The notes: a model not told the origin generated them from the letters alone. A stretch of DNA of 64,000 bases from Rhodobacterales bacterium RIFCSPHIGHO2_02_FULL_62_130 (GCA_001828855.1 MHZT01000001.1:207298-271297), one strand, 5' to 3'; numbered from the stretch's first letter, positions 8,584 through 18,060 are shown. Translations and numbers: made by a program.

Positions 8584-10277
8584 GCGCCAAGCGCCTCTGG
8601 CGTGATGGCATAAAGACCGGCAGCGCCTTCACGGGCCTGGGCCAGAAGGGCCGCATGTTCGGGCAGCAAGCGGCGGATCATAAAGCGGGCAAGGGCCGCG
8701 CGGTCAGGATCGGCAAGGGCGGCGGCAAGGTGGAAATGCCCGCCCAATATGCGGGCAAAGCCGCGCAGATAGGGAACCGCCCCTGCAAAACGGTCGTTCA
8801 TGTCCTGCGCCACCAAGGCTTCGGTCGCTTCGCGCAGGGTTTCGGCGGCGGTCCAGACCGCGCCTGCCAGTTCGGGATGGGTGGGGCGGGCGGCCTCGGC
8901 TGCGGTCTGCACCTCGTCGATCAGACGGAAGGCGGCCTCGCCCTTGTCCATCATCTTGCGGCCCACAAGGTCCATCGCCTGTATGCCGTTGGTGCCTTCG
9001 TAGATCGCCGTCACCCGCACATCGCGGCAAAACTGCGCCGCACCGGTTTCTTCGATAAAGCCCATGCCGCCATGCACCTGCACTCCCTGATGCGCCACCT
9101 CGCAGCCGGTGTCGGTGCCGTAGGCCTTGGCAATCGGGGTCAGAAGCGCGGCGCGGGCCTGCCACTCCGCCGATCCGGTGGCGCGGCCCATGTCGATGGC
9201 CACGGCGCAGGCCAGACCGATGGCGCGGGCCGCAAAGGTTTCGGCCTTCATCTGCGCCAGCATCCGGCGCACATCGGCATGTTCTATGATCGCACCCGCG
9301 CCCAAGGGCGTCTTGCCCTGCTTGCGGTCGCTGGCATAGGCCAGCGCCGCTTGTGTCGCGGCCTCGGCTACCGACACACCCTGCATCCCCACGCCCAGAC
9401 GTGCGTTGTTCATCATGGTGAACATCGCGGCCATGCCCTTGTGAGGCTCTCCCACCAACCAGCCCACAGCCCCGTCATATTGCATCACGGCGGTGGGTGA
9501 TCCGTGCAGACCCAGCTTGTGTTCAAGGCTGACCACCTTCAGGCTGTTGTGCGCGCCAAGATTGCCCTCGGCGTCGGGGATAATCTTTGGCACCATGAAC
9601 AGGCTGATGCCGCGCGTGCCTTCGGCAGCCTCGGGCAGGCGGGCCAGCACCAGATGGCAGACGTTGGCGGTGAAATCGTTATCGCCCCATGTGATGTAGA
9701 TCTTCTGTCCGGTGATCGCATAACTGCCGTCGCCGTTGGGCTTGGCCTGCGTCCGCAAAGCCCCCACGTCCGAGCCTGCCTGCGGTTCGGTCAGGTTCAT
9801 CGTGCCGCACCATTCGCCCGAGACCAGCTTGGGAATATATAACGATTTCAGCGCGTCACTGGCGTGATGTTCCAACGCCTCGATCTGGCCTTGCGTCATC
9901 AGCGGGTTCAGTTGCAGGGCCAGACAGGCCGACCCCATCATGTCATGCACCACCGTCGCCACGGTGATCGGCAAGCCCATGCCGCCATGATCGGGACTGG
10001 CCGCCATGCCGACCCAACCGCCATCGGCAATCGCGCGATAGCCTTCGGCATAGCCCGGCGAGGTGCGGACAACGCCATTCTCCAGCCGCGCCGGATGCTT
10101 GTCACCTGCGCGGTTGAGGGGGGCCAGCGTGGTTTCCGCAAGCTTGGCCGCCTCGGCCAGAATCGCATCAACGGTGTCCGGCGTGGCCTCGGCAAACAGA
10201 GTCGTCGCTGTAACCTGTTCAAAACCAACCACATCCAGAAGCAGGCGAAAATCTGAAAGCGGGGCGCGGTAGGGCAT
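8580..10277 (-). CDS. Acyl-CoA dehydrogenase with C-terminal extension (DmdC-like group)
   Basis: A 565-residue FAD enzyme that would oxidise an acyl-CoA to the 2-enoyl-CoA and feed ETF; the partner ETF-QO lies at the left edge. Conserved segments include CGTMNLTEPQAGSDVGALRT and the GGMGFIEETGAAQ stretch near the catalytic region. Its length exceeds simple acyl-CoA dehydrogenases (about 380) because of the C-terminal acetyl-CoA-dehydrogenase-like domain, as in DmdC-type methylmercaptopropionyl-CoA dehydrogenases. Start ATG 10277 gives the usual MPYRAPLSDFRLLLD beginning with GGAGG-like bases upstream. Substrate specificity cannot be told from sequence. Confidence 0.9.
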   Translation of the reverse strand: MPYRAPLSDFRLLLDVVGFEQVTATTLFAEATPDTVDAILAEAAKLAETTLAPLNRAGDKHPARLENGVVRTSPGYAEGYRAIADGGWVGMAASPDHGGMGLPITVATVVHDMMGSACLALQLNPLMTQGQIEALEHHASDALKSLYIPKLVSGEWCGTMNLTEPQAGSDVGALRTQAKPNGDGSYAITGQKIYITWGDNDFTANVCHLVLARLPEAAEGTRGISLFMVPKIIPDAEGNLGAHNSLKVVSLEHKLGLHGSPTAVMQYDGAVGWLVGEPHKGMAAMFTMMNNARLGVGMQGVSVAEAATQAALAYASDRKQGKTPLGAGAIIEHADVRRMLAQMKAETFAARAIGLACAVAIDMGRATGSAEWQARAALLTPIAKAYGTDTGCEVAHQGVQVHGGMGFIEETGAAQFCRDVRVTAIYEGTNGIQAMDLVGRKMMDKGEAAFRLIDEVQTAAEAARPTHPELAGAVWTAAETLREATEALVAQDMNDRFAGAVPYLRGFARILGGHFHLAAALADPDRAALARFMIRRLLPEHAALLAQAREGAAGLYAITPEALGA

Positions 10278-10396
10278 CGGTTCCTCCGAAGGGCGGCTTG
10301 GCAAATGGGTGGCTGGCGGGTAATGGCATGAACAATGGTAGCCAAGCCCGCCTCCGCTTCAACCCCCTGCTTTCCCCTCAACGTAGCGTCACACCG

Positions 10397-11344
10397 ATGA
10401 TCCCGACCGAAACCCTTGATCCGACAGCCGAAGGTCTGGCCCGCGCGGCGGCGCTGCTGCGGCAAGGCGCGCTTGTCGCTTTCCCGACCGAGACGGTCTA
10501 CGGCCTTGGCGGCGATGCGCGTGACGATCTGGCTGTGGCGCGGATCTTCGAGGCCAAGGGCCGACCAAGGTTCAACCCGCTGATCGTGCATGTGCCGGAT
10601 CTTGAGGCGGCGCGGCGCTATGCCGTGGTGGATGCGCGGGCGGAATCCGTTGCGGCGGCGTTCTGGCCCGGCCCCTTGACGCTGGTGCTGCCGCTGCGGG
10701 CCGATAGCGGGCTGTCGGCTTTGGTGACGGCGGATCTTGACTCGGTGGCGATCCGGGTTCCGGCGCATCCGGTGGCCCAAGCCCTGCTGCGCGCTTTCGG
10801 TGGGCCGCTGGCGGCACCCTCGGCCAATCCTTCGGGGCGGGTGTCGCCCACCCGCGCGGCGCATGTGCTGGAAGGCTTGTCTGGGCGCATTGCCGCCGTG
10901 GTTGATGGTGGTTCCTGCGCGGTGGGGGTGGAATCCACCATTCTTGGCCTTGTCGATGCCCCCAGCCTGCTGCGCCCCGGTGGCATCGCAGTTGAACAGC
11001 TTGAAGCCCTGCTTGGCCCGCTGCCCACGGGGGGCAACGCGCATAAACCAAATGCCCCCGGCCAACTCGCCTCGCATTACGCCCCTGCGGCACCGGTTCG
11101 GCTGAACGCAACGGACTGGGAGGCCCATGAAATCAGGGTCGGTTTCGGCGCAGGCCGGTCCGATCTGAACCTGTCACCCGCCGCTGATCTGGTCGAGGCT
11201 GCGGCCAACCTGTTTCACACCCTGCGCGAAGCCGATGCCAAGGCAGGCCCGCATGGCAAGATCGCCTTCGCCCCTATTCCCGAAACCGGCCTTGGCCGCG
11301 CCATCAATGACCGCCTGCGTCGTGCTGCAGCCCCTCGGCCCTAG
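10397..11344 (+). CDS. L-threonylcarbamoyladenylate synthase (Sua5/TsaC, long form)
   Basis: Makes threonylcarbamoyl-AMP from threonine, bicarbonate and ATP for the t6A modification of ANN-decoding tRNAs. 315 residues: a YrdC domain (about 10-200) with FPTETVYGLGGDA and KGRPRFNPLIVHV, the SUA5 linker and C-terminal domain from about 230, beginning PGQLASHYAPAAPV. Start ATG 10397 is chosen; the 33 residues upstream in frame lack family similarity. It is divergent from the acyl-CoA dehydrogenase. Confidence 0.93.
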   Translation: MIPTETLDPTAEGLARAAALLRQGALVAFPTETVYGLGGDARDDLAVARIFEAKGRPRFNPLIVHVPDLEAARRYAVVDARAESVAAAFWPGPLTLVLPLRADSGLSALVTADLDSVAIRVPAHPVAQALLRAFGGPLAAPSANPSGRVSPTRAAHVLEGLSGRIAAVVDGGSCAVGVESTILGLVDAPSLLRPGGIAVEQLEALLGPLPTGGNAHKPNAPGQLASHYAPAAPVRLNATDWEAHEIRVGFGAGRSDLNLSPAADLVEAAANLFHTLREADAKAGPHGKIAFAPIPETGLGRAINDRLRRAAAPRP

Positions 11345-11345
11345 T

Positions 11346-11380
11346 CTTTCATCTGTTCTTAAATATCCCCGCCGGAGGCA
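11346..11380 (+). repeat. Single copy of the CCGCCGGAGG dispersed element
   Basis: Begins right after the Sua5 stop and ends with TATCCCCGCCGGAGGC. It matches one arm of the long inverted repeats at 22635-22757 and 42990-43074 and the solo copy at 43081-43116. Here no matching second arm is visible. Confidence 0.6.
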
Positions 11381-11453
11381 CACGGAGACAAGCCGCCTTG
11401 GCGGCGCGGGCGACCTGAAATCTTGCGGCGGATGCCGCGCCTTTGGATCAGCT

Positions 11454-12128
11454 TCAGATCACCGTCACAGTGGCGGGGGACAGGCCGTCGATGTCCACAA
11501 CACAGGTTTGCCCGCGCGCGATGGGTCCAACGCCTGCGGGGGTGCCGGTAAAGATCAGATCGCCCGCCTGCAATGTTACCAAGCCGGACAGATAGGAAAT
11601 AATACCTGCCACCGGCCAGATCATCTCGTCCAGATCGGCGTCTTGGGTGACAACTCCGTCGACCACACAGCGGATGCGGCCCTGCGCGATGCTTCCTTGC
11701 CGGATCGCGCCCACGACGGCCGAATTGTCAAACCCCTTTGACATATCCCACGGCCTGCGCGCGGCTTTGGCGGCGGCTTGCAAGTCGCGGCGGGTCAGAT
11801 CGTTGCCAGCGGCATAGCCATAGACCAGCGCCAGCGCCTGATCGACCGGAACATCGCGGCCCCCTGCGCCCAAGGCCACCACCAATTCGGCCTCGTGGTG
11901 CAGATCGGTTGTGGCGGGCGGGTAGGGGATGGTTGCGCCGGACTCCACCACCGCGTCGGCGGGTTTGGTGAAGAAGAACGGCGGTTCGGCATTCGGGTCA
12001 CCGCCCATCTCGCGGGTGTGTTCGGCATAGTTGCGGCCCACACAGAAGATGCGGCGCAGTGGAAAACGGTCGGTTGTGCCTTCAACGGCGACGCTGGGCA
12101 GGGCTGGCGCGGGGATCACGAATCCCAT
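11454..12128 (-). CDS. Fumarylacetoacetate hydrolase family protein
   Basis: A 224-residue FAH-fold enzyme of the fumarylpyruvate hydrolase/oxaloacetate tautomerase type. The start of the core domain is IFCVGRNYAEHTREMG; metal ligands lie in LHHEAELVVALG (about residues 76-87) and GNDLTRRDLQ. The typical end GDLIFTGTPAGVGP is present. The substrate may be a beta-diketo acid such as fumarylpyruvate or oxaloacetate; this cannot be decided here. The stop of the downstream carboxypeptidase neighbour is only 3 bases beyond the start, so the two may share a transcript. Confidence 0.9.
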   Translation of the reverse strand: MGFVIPAPALPSVAVEGTTDRFPLRRIFCVGRNYAEHTREMGGDPNAEPPFFFTKPADAVVESGATIPYPPATTDLHHEAELVVALGAGGRDVPVDQALALVYGYAAGNDLTRRDLQAAAKAARRPWDMSKGFDNSAVVGAIRQGSIAQGRIRCVVDGVVTQDADLDEMIWPVAGIISYLSGLVTLQAGDLIFTGTPAGVGPIARGQTCVVDIDGLSPATVTVI

Positions 12129-12131
12129 CGC

Positions 12132-13757
12132 TTATGGACCCATCGTAAAGCATTGCACCGCGCGGGCCTGCAGGCGGCGGCAGGCCAGATCGGCCTCGTC
12201 CTGTCCCAGACCCATGAAGTTGGCGTCATAGGCGCCGCCTTTTTCGATGATCTTCCGCAGGCCACCGCCCAAGGTGGCGCTTTCTGCCAGTTGGGTTTTC
12301 AACAGCGCCCGTTCAGCCTCGGCGCGGGTGTTGAAGCGGCCCACATTCACGCCCCAATGCCGCCCGCCCGATGTGGAGATGCGGGTGACCACCTCGGCCT
12401 CGGTCGGCACGGGTTCGGCAGCGGCCATCTGCACCTCGTCATAGATCGGGGCCTTGCGTTTGGGCTTGGGCGATACGGCGACCAGTTGCACGGGCTGGGC
12501 CGCTGCGGGGGCGGCCGAAATTGTCAGGGCTACCGGGGCTTCGTCACCGGACGGCACGGCGGCAGGATCAAGGCTGGCGGAAAGGTTGGCCAGTTCGGTG
12601 CCTTCGGGCAGCAGCGCAGGTTCGGCGCTGGCCAAGGCCACGGCCTGAGCGTCCAGCCCTTCGGCGGCGGTGGCATCGGTTGCCTCGGCCAAAGCGCCCG
12701 CAATGTCGTCGGCCATCTCGGCCACGGCCACTTCGGTTGCGGCCGCAACGGCAGGGCGGCGTGGCGGACGGGGTGAGGTGGTCACGGCCATCATCACGCG
12801 CAGGGTTTTGCCCGCGCCACCCTCGACTTCGGGCAGGGCATCGTCTGTTCCCGCATCGGCCAGCAATTCGGCATCCGCGATGGCGGCGGGGGCGTCAGGC
12901 GGGGCTTCCCTGGCGTTCGAGGGGGCTTTGGCAAAGCCCAGATCCAGCAGCTCGACCATCTTGGCATTGCGGTTGGCGGTGGATTTGCCGCCGAACACGG
13001 TGGCAATGATCCGCACGCCGCCACGTTCCGCCGAAGCGGTCAGGTTAAAGCCCGCTGCATCGGTGTAGCCGGTCTTGATGCCATCCGCGCCCTTGTACAT
13101 GTCAAGGAAGCGGCGGTTGGTATTGGCCACCTCGGCCATGCCCGCATCGGTCGAGCGGCGCGAGAAGATGTTGTAATACTGCGGGAAATCGTAAAACAGG
13201 TGCCGCCCAAGGATCGACATGTCATGCGCCGTGGACAAATGCCCCTTGGCCGTCAGACCATTGGCGTTCTTGAATGTGGTGTTGTCCATCCCCAGCGTTT
13301 TCGCGGTTTTGGTCATGCGGGCGGCGAATTTCTCTTTGCTGCCGCTGATATGGTCGCCGATGGCCGCCGCCGCATCATTGGCCGATTTCACCGCAGCGGC
13401 CCGGATCAGATAGCGCAACTGGATTTTCTGCCCCGCCTTCAGCCCCAGCCGCGACGGCGGTTGCGAGGCGGCATTCTTGGTCACCGTGACCATGGTATCA
13501 AGCGACAGGGTTCCGCGCTCGATCTCCTGAAAGGTGATGTAAAGCGTCATCATCTTGGTCAGCGAGGCCGGATGCAGGCGGGTATCGGCGTTCTCGGAAT
13601 ACAGCGTCTTGCCGGTGCGGGCATCCATCACATGGGCGGCAAAGGGGGCCGCGCGCGATTCTTGCGGGCCAGAACAGGCCGCGACCAGAGCAAAGGCCGC
13701 CAGCATCATAAAATTGCGGACATACTGCCCCAGCAAGGGTGTCATCGCTCTGCCCAT
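12132..13757 (-). CDS. D-alanyl-D-alanine carboxypeptidase (S11) lipoprotein with C-terminal SPOR domain
   Basis: A penicillin-binding protein trimming peptidoglycan stem peptides in the periplasm. All three active-site motifs are present: SLTK at residues 65-68, SAN at 125-127 and KTG at 228-230. The N-terminus has a hydrophobic signal ending VAAC (Cys28), so lipidation is likely. After the S11 domain (about 40-270) there is an Ala/Pro-rich linker of about 180 residues. A C-terminal SPOR-like domain (about 465-541: GVNVGRFNTRAEAE, then DEADLACRRLQAR) should bind denuded glycan at septa. The fusion is common in alphaproteobacteria. GAGG precedes the ATG at 13757. Confidence 0.92.
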   Translation of the reverse strand: MGRAMTPLLGQYVRNFMMLAAFALVAACSGPQESRAAPFAAHVMDARTGKTLYSENADTRLHPASLTKMMTLYITFQEIERGTLSLDTMVTVTKNAASQPPSRLGLKAGQKIQLRYLIRAAAVKSANDAAAAIGDHISGSKEKFAARMTKTAKTLGMDNTTFKNANGLTAKGHLSTAHDMSILGRHLFYDFPQYYNIFSRRSTDAGMAEVANTNRRFLDMYKGADGIKTGYTDAAGFNLTASAERGGVRIIATVFGGKSTANRNAKMVELLDLGFAKAPSNAREAPPDAPAAIADAELLADAGTDDALPEVEGGAGKTLRVMMAVTTSPRPPRRPAVAAATEVAVAEMADDIAGALAEATDATAAEGLDAQAVALASAEPALLPEGTELANLSASLDPAAVPSGDEAPVALTISAAPAAAQPVQLVAVSPKPKRKAPIYDEVQMAAAEPVPTEAEVVTRISTSGGRHWGVNVGRFNTRAEAERALLKTQLAESATLGGGLRKIIEKGGAYDANFMGLGQDEADLACRRLQARAVQCFTMGP

Positions 13758-13906
13758 CTTATCTGCCTCGTTACCCCTCGTTCGGCGGGGGCTTTGTTCT
13801 GCGCCCGAAGGCTAACACAGGGGATGATTCAATAAAACCCCCTAGTTTCAATGGGTTTGATCGGCGGTCAGAGGTGGCGGATCGGCTACTATACCTAAGG
13901 TTTATG

Positions 13907-14620
13907 CTAGGTGTTGTGGGTGCGTTGCATGCCAGCCACAAGATCGGGCAGTCCCCCCAGATCGGGCAGGCTGTGAAACCGGGGGTGGCCGGTGGGTGGA
14001 TCGGCATGTTCCAGCGCCCAGGTCAGCCCGTGCGGCACATGGACGCCCCAGCCGCCAGCCTCGATCACCGGGATCACATCGGACTTCAGCGAGTTGCCCA
14101 CCATCATGGCCTGCGCGGCGGTGCTGCCGTGGCGGGCAAAGATCTGGGCGTAAACCGGCGCGGTCTTGTTAGAGACAATCTCGACGCCGTGAAACAGATC
14201 GCCAAGCCCCGATTGCGCCAGCTTGCGTTCCTGATCCAGCAGATCGCCCTTGGTGATCAGGATGACGCGATACTGGTCGGCCAGCGCAGCCACTGCATCG
14301 CGGGCATGCGGCAACAGTTCGGTCGGGTGTTCCAGCATGTCCCGCCCTGCGGCCACCAGTTCGGCAATCACGGCAGCGGGCACACGGGCCTCGGTCACCT
14401 CGATCGCGGTTTCGATCATCGACAGGGTAAAGCCTTTGACGCCAAAGCCATAATGGCCAAGGTTGCGCCGTTCTGCCGCCAGAAGCCGGTCATGCAGGTG
14501 ATCGGGATCGGCAAAATCGGCCAAGAGGCCGGTAAAGCGATCCTGCGTCAGCCGGAACGATGCCTCGTTCTGCCAAAGCGTGTCGTCGGCATCAAAGCCG
14601 ATGGTCGTCAGGGTGGGCAT
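13907..14620 (-). CDS. HAD-family hydrolase
   Basis: A 237-residue haloacid-dehalogenase-like hydrolase, probably a small-molecule phosphatase. Motif I is GFDADDTLWQ with the nucleophile Asp10 and general acid Asp12. Motif II is the LITKG strand. Motif III/IV region is SNKTAPVYAQI followed by MMVGNSLKSDVIPVIEAGGWG. The cap insertion lies between about residues 20 and 85. The substrate is unknown. It stands alone between the carboxypeptidase gene and divergent clpS. Confidence 0.88.
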   Translation of the reverse strand: MPTLTTIGFDADDTLWQNEASFRLTQDRFTGLLADFADPDHLHDRLLAAERRNLGHYGFGVKGFTLSMIETAIEVTEARVPAAVIAELVAAGRDMLEHPTELLPHARDAVAALADQYRVILITKGDLLDQERKLAQSGLGDLFHGVEIVSNKTAPVYAQIFARHGSTAAQAMMVGNSLKSDVIPVIEAGGWGVHVPHGLTWALEHADPPTGHPRFHSLPDLGGLPDLVAGMQRTHNT

Positions 14621-14766
14621 GAATCACTCCTTCGTGCATAGCATCGGCGGGTGACGGGCCTTTTCGCAAGGGTGAAAATCGGTATACTGCGCCACACTGG
14701 CCTTTCTGGGCCGAATCCCCTTTGCAGTTGACGGAGCGCGGTGCCTTGACCCTGACCCCTTTCCAC

Positions 14767-15087
14767 ATGTCGGATACGCCGCGCGGGCCGGGTCAGGATG
14801 CCTCGGTTCTGACCAAGACCAAGCCCAAGACCGAACGGCCCAAGCTGTATAAGGTCATGCTTCTGAATGACGATTACACCCCGATGGAATTTGTTGTTCA
14901 TATTCTGGAGCGGTTCTTCGGCCTGAATCACGCGCAGGCGTTTGACATCATGCTGACGGTCCACAAAAAGGGGCTGGCGGTTGTGGGTGTGTTCTCGTTC
15001 GAGATTGCGGAAACCAAGGTGGCGCAGGTGATGGATTTCGCGCGTCGTCATCAGCATCCGCTGCAATGCACCATGGAACGGGAGTAG
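14767..15087 (+). CDS. clpS: ATP-dependent Clp protease adaptor ClpS
   Basis: Delivers N-degron substrates to ClpAP. 106 residues from ATG 14767. A flexible N-terminal tail precedes the core with [20 protein letters not shown], in which the Asn-Asp pair and Met contact the N-terminal residue of the substrate, and the end [17 protein letters not shown]. In-frame TTG codons at 14722, 14728 and 14746 would lengthen the tail; ACGGAG at 14731-14736 is well spaced for TTG 14746, so the start is uncertain. A 12-base palindrome, GGCCCGCGGGCC, follows the stop at 15088-15099. Confidence 0.93.
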   Translation: MSDTPRGPGQDASVLTKTKPKTERPKLYKVMLLNDDYTPMEFVVHILERFFGLNHAQAFDIMLTVHKKGLAVVGVFSFEIAETKVAQVMDFARRHQHPLQCTMERE

Positions 15088-15102
15088 GCCCGCGGGCCGC
15101 CA

Positions 15103-16089
15103 ATGCGTTTAGCAAGACTTGAAATGGCGCTGGAAAACGGCGCGGTTGTGGTGCCGCCTGCGGGTGACATCGTGGTGTGGCGCCCGCGCACGGGCGATGA
15201 TCTGTCGGTGCTGCCGCGCGAACGGGTGGTGGTGCGGACCGGCTTCAAACCCGATTACGATTACTTCAAGGCGCAGGGCTACCGGATGGAGTCCGACGCC
15301 AAAGCCGGTTTGGCGGTGGTTTGCCTGCCGCGCGCCAAGCGTGAGGCGCGGGCGCTGCTGGCGCAGGCTGCCGCCGGTCTGGCGGACGGCGGGCTGATCG
15401 TGGTGGACGGGCAAAAGACCGATGGCGTCGATACCATCCTGAAGGATTGTCGCGCCTTGGGGCTGCATGTGGGCGAAGCTTTGGCCAAGGCGCATGGGCG
15501 GCTGGCGGTGGTTACGCCGGGACCGGCGCTGGCCGAATGGGCGGCGCAGCCCTTGCAGGTCGAGGGTGGTTTTCAAACCCTGCCGTCGGTGTTTTCGGCG
15601 GACGGGCCGGATCGCGGCTCGATGCTTCTGGCGGCGGCCTTGCCGGAAAAACTGCCTGCACGGGTGGCCGATCTGGGGGCCGGCTGGGGCTATCTGTCGC
15701 GGGCCATCCTTGCGCGCAACGGCGTCAAAGAGCTTGATCTGGTCGAGGCCGAGGCCGATGCGCTGGACTGCGCCCGCGTCAACATCCCCGATCCGCGTGC
15801 GCGGTTCCATTGGGCCGATGCCACGACATTCAAGCCCGCACGGTTCTGGGAGGCGGTGGTGATGAACCCGCCGTTCCACACCACGCGCGACGCCGATCCG
15901 GCCTTGGGGCTGGCGTTTTTCAAGGCCGCACAGCGCGGGCTGGCGCCGAACGGCATTCTGTATCTGGTGGCAAACCGGCATCTTCCCTATGAGAAAACGC
16001 TGGTCACGCTGTTCAAGGATGTCGGCGAAATCGGCGGAGATTCCGGCTTTCGGGTGATCCGCGCCGCCTATCCGATCCGCGCGCGCTGA
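15103..16089 (+). CDS. RsmC/RlmG-like class I methyltransferase
   Basis: A 328-residue SAM-dependent methyltransferase of the MTS family, likely acting on a guanine of ribosomal RNA. The N-terminal half is a degenerate methyltransferase-like domain. The C-terminal half carries the SAM motif VADLGAGWGYLS (about 188-199) and the catalytic NPPFH at 255-259, typical of N2-guanine methyltransferases such as RsmC. The gene begins 15 bases after clpS and is probably cotranscribed. Whether the target is 16S G1207 is inference. Confidence 0.88.
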   Translation: MRLARLEMALENGAVVVPPAGDIVVWRPRTGDDLSVLPRERVVVRTGFKPDYDYFKAQGYRMESDAKAGLAVVCLPRAKREARALLAQAAAGLADGGLIVVDGQKTDGVDTILKDCRALGLHVGEALAKAHGRLAVVTPGPALAEWAAQPLQVEGGFQTLPSVFSADGPDRGSMLLAAALPEKLPARVADLGAGWGYLSRAILARNGVKELDLVEAEADALDCARVNIPDPRARFHWADATTFKPARFWEAVVMNPPFHTTRDADPALGLAFFKAAQRGLAPNGILYLVANRHLPYEKTLVTLFKDVGEIGGDSGFRVIRAAYPIRAR

Positions 16090-16503
16090 TTATTCCGGGT
16101 TATCCGCCTTGCATTGGGCAATGGCGGGGGCTGCTGCTGCGGCCTGCTGTTTGCGCTTGGCCTTCAGACCGTCCAACTTGGTCCGTTCAGCCGCCAGATC
16201 AATCGCGACCGCGCGGCGCGTGGTTTGCGGCACGTTTTCAAGGCAAAGCTGTGGCATCGGCGGCTTGGCTTCTGGGTCTTCGACCTCGACAGGCGGGCGG
16301 TGGTGGTGCGGCCTGCTGCAGGTGACCCATTGCGGCAGATAGACCGTAACCTCTTCATAGGCATAGCCGCGCGCAAGGTTGGCTTCGGTTTCCGCAATCA
16401 GGCGATCAACCACGCGCATGTCGCGGGTGACGGAATTGATGCATTGTTCCTGCGGGGTGCCACAGGCGGTCAACAGCAACAGGGACAGCAGCGCGCGTTT
16501 CAT
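16090..16503 (-). CDS. Small lipoprotein of unknown function
   Basis: 137 residues with a clear lipoprotein signal MKRALLSLLLLTAC (Cys14). The mature part contains paired cysteines (QCINSV, VTCSRPHHH, QLCLENV, AQCKADN) and a helical stretch (IDLAAERTKLDGLKAKRKQQAAA). The pattern suggests an extracytoplasmic disulfide-bonded coiled-coil protein. No named family recognised. Start ATG 16503 fixed by the lipoprotein signal. Its stop directly abuts the convergent methyltransferase stop. Confidence 0.8.
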   Translation of the reverse strand: MKRALLSLLLLTACGTPQEQCINSVTRDMRVVDRLIAETEANLARGYAYEEVTVYLPQWVTCSRPHHHRPPVEVEDPEAKPPMPQLCLENVPQTTRRAVAIDLAAERTKLDGLKAKRKQQAAAAAPAIAQCKADNPE

Positions 16504-16622
16504 TTGGATATCTCCCAAGTTCGGCGGATTGTAAGCCCGTGCCAAGGGATTGCCAAATCAAATCAGGCGCGTTGAGTGGGGCAGGGCGCGGTGCTAGGAA
16601 GGGCCAAACAGGCGAAAGGGCA

Positions 16623-17489
16623 ATGCCGATGACAACGGATTTCACCGAGAAAAAGGCACAGGCCGCAGCGTGGTTCCGCAGCTTGCGCGACCAGATCGTC
16701 GAGTCCTTCGAAGGGCTGGAAGACCGGTTCGGGGTTGGTCCCGTTGGCCGGTTCGAGGTAACGCCGACAACACGCGCCGATGGTGGCGGCGGGTTGATGA
16801 GCGTGATGCGCGGGGGCCGTGTGTTTGAAAAGATCGGGGTGAACGTGTCCGAGGTGCATGGCACTTTGGGCGAACGCGCGCAAAAGGCGATGGCCGCGCG
16901 CGGGGTGCCGGGGATGGACAAGGACCCGCGCTTTTGGGCCAGCGGGATTTCTCTTGTGGCGCATATGGTCAACCCGCATTGCCCTGCGGTGCATATGAAC
17001 ACGCGGATGTTCTGGACGCCGCATGCGTGGTGGTTCGGCGGCGGGGCCGACCTGAACCCCTGCATCGAATACCCCGAGGATACCGCGCATTTCCATGCCC
17101 AGATGCAGGCCGCCTGCGACGCCCATGCGCCCGATTACTATCCGCGCTTCAAGGCTTGGGCGGACGAGTATTTCTTTGTGCCGCACCGTGGCCGCGCGCG
17201 GGGCGTCGGCGGGATTTTCTACGACGATCTGAACACCGGCGATTGGGAGGCCGATTTCGCCTTTACCCAAAGCGTGGGCCGCGCCTTCCTGCCCGCCTTT
17301 GTGCCGCTGACCGAAAAGCGTGTCGGCACCCCGTGGACGGATGCCGACCGCGACACCCAGTTGATCCATCGCGGGCTTTATGCCGAATATAACCTTGTCT
17401 ACGACCGCGGCACCAAATTCGGGCTGGAAACCGGCCACGACGCGAATGCGGTGCTGATGAGCCTGCCGCCTTTGGCGAAATGGGTCTGA
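16623..17489 (+). CDS. hemF: Oxygen-dependent coproporphyrinogen III oxidase HemF
   Basis: Converts coproporphyrinogen III to protoporphyrinogen IX with O2 in heme synthesis. 288 residues. Signatures present: GGGLMSVMRGGRVFEKIGVN, NPHCPAVHMNTRMF, WWFGGGADLNPCI and GRARGVGGIFYDDL, covering the conserved His and Asp residues. Start ATG 16623 with AAAGGG 3-8 bases upstream; the longer frame upstream is not conserved. hemE and hemC lie about 3 kb further on, so three steps of tetrapyrrole synthesis are in this window. Confidence 0.95.
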   Translation: MPMTTDFTEKKAQAAAWFRSLRDQIVESFEGLEDRFGVGPVGRFEVTPTTRADGGGGLMSVMRGGRVFEKIGVNVSEVHGTLGERAQKAMAARGVPGMDKDPRFWASGISLVAHMVNPHCPAVHMNTRMFWTPHAWWFGGGADLNPCIEYPEDTAHFHAQMQAACDAHAPDYYPRFKAWADEYFFVPHRGRARGVGGIFYDDLNTGDWEADFAFTQSVGRAFLPAFVPLTEKRVGTPWTDADRDTQLIHRGLYAEYNLVYDRGTKFGLETGHDANAVLMSLPPLAKWV

Positions 17490-17562
17490 GGGCGAAAATC
17501 GGGAAATAGACGCCGGAACGTGCTACCCTTGCCGGATTGATAACCGACATTTGGGTGCAAAA

Positions 17563-18060
17563 ATGGCTAATACTCCGATTTACGGACAGAAATACCCAAT
17601 GAGCTGCTGGGCGGCCTCGATGCGGATGATTCTGGCATCGCGGTTGCGGCACGTGGACAGCGACGATGCTATCGCCGCCCCGACCAATGATCAGGCGTCT
17701 TTGCGGACGGGGCTTGATCCCAACGCGACCGCCTGCTTGCGGCACTGGGGGTTCCGGATGGAATACCCGATGTGTTACACGCCCGAGGGCTTTGCCCAGC
17801 TTGTCCGCGCGCGCGGGCCGCTTTGGGTGGCCTGCGATGTTCGCTTTCCGGGGGCGCGGCGCAGCTGCCCGCATATCCGCGTGGTAACAGGTGTGCGCGA
17901 CAACCATAGTCCGATGATGTTGCAGGTCAACGATCCGGGGCCGGTTGGCATCGGTTCGCGCTATGAAGAAAGCTATGAGGCATTTTGCGCCAAGAATGAG
18001 CTTTTGGGCGCGGGAGAGTTGGCCGAACCCAGTCCGATCTATGTGGCCTATCTGGCCTAG
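17563..18060 (+). CDS. Papain-like cysteine protease family protein, no signal peptide
   Basis: A compact 165-residue protein consisting of a papain-like fold. Candidate catalytic Cys15 lies in YPMSCWAASMRMIL, His104 in SCPHIRVVTGVR, and Asn123/Asp124 in QVNDPGP. The C-WA-AS and H-RVV-G patterns match the papain-like/C70-type group often seen as effector or toxin domains. No signal peptide or immunity-like neighbour is apparent; the next gene is an exporter in the opposite direction. It could be a processing protease or a solitary effector. The two stops overlap in CTAG (18057-18060). Confidence 0.8.
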   Translation: MANTPIYGQKYPMSCWAASMRMILASRLRHVDSDDAIAAPTNDQASLRTGLDPNATACLRHWGFRMEYPMCYTPEGFAQLVRARGPLWVACDVRFPGARRSCPHIRVVTGVRDNHSPMMLQVNDPGPVGIGSRYEESYEAFCAKNELLGAGELAEPSPIYVAYLA

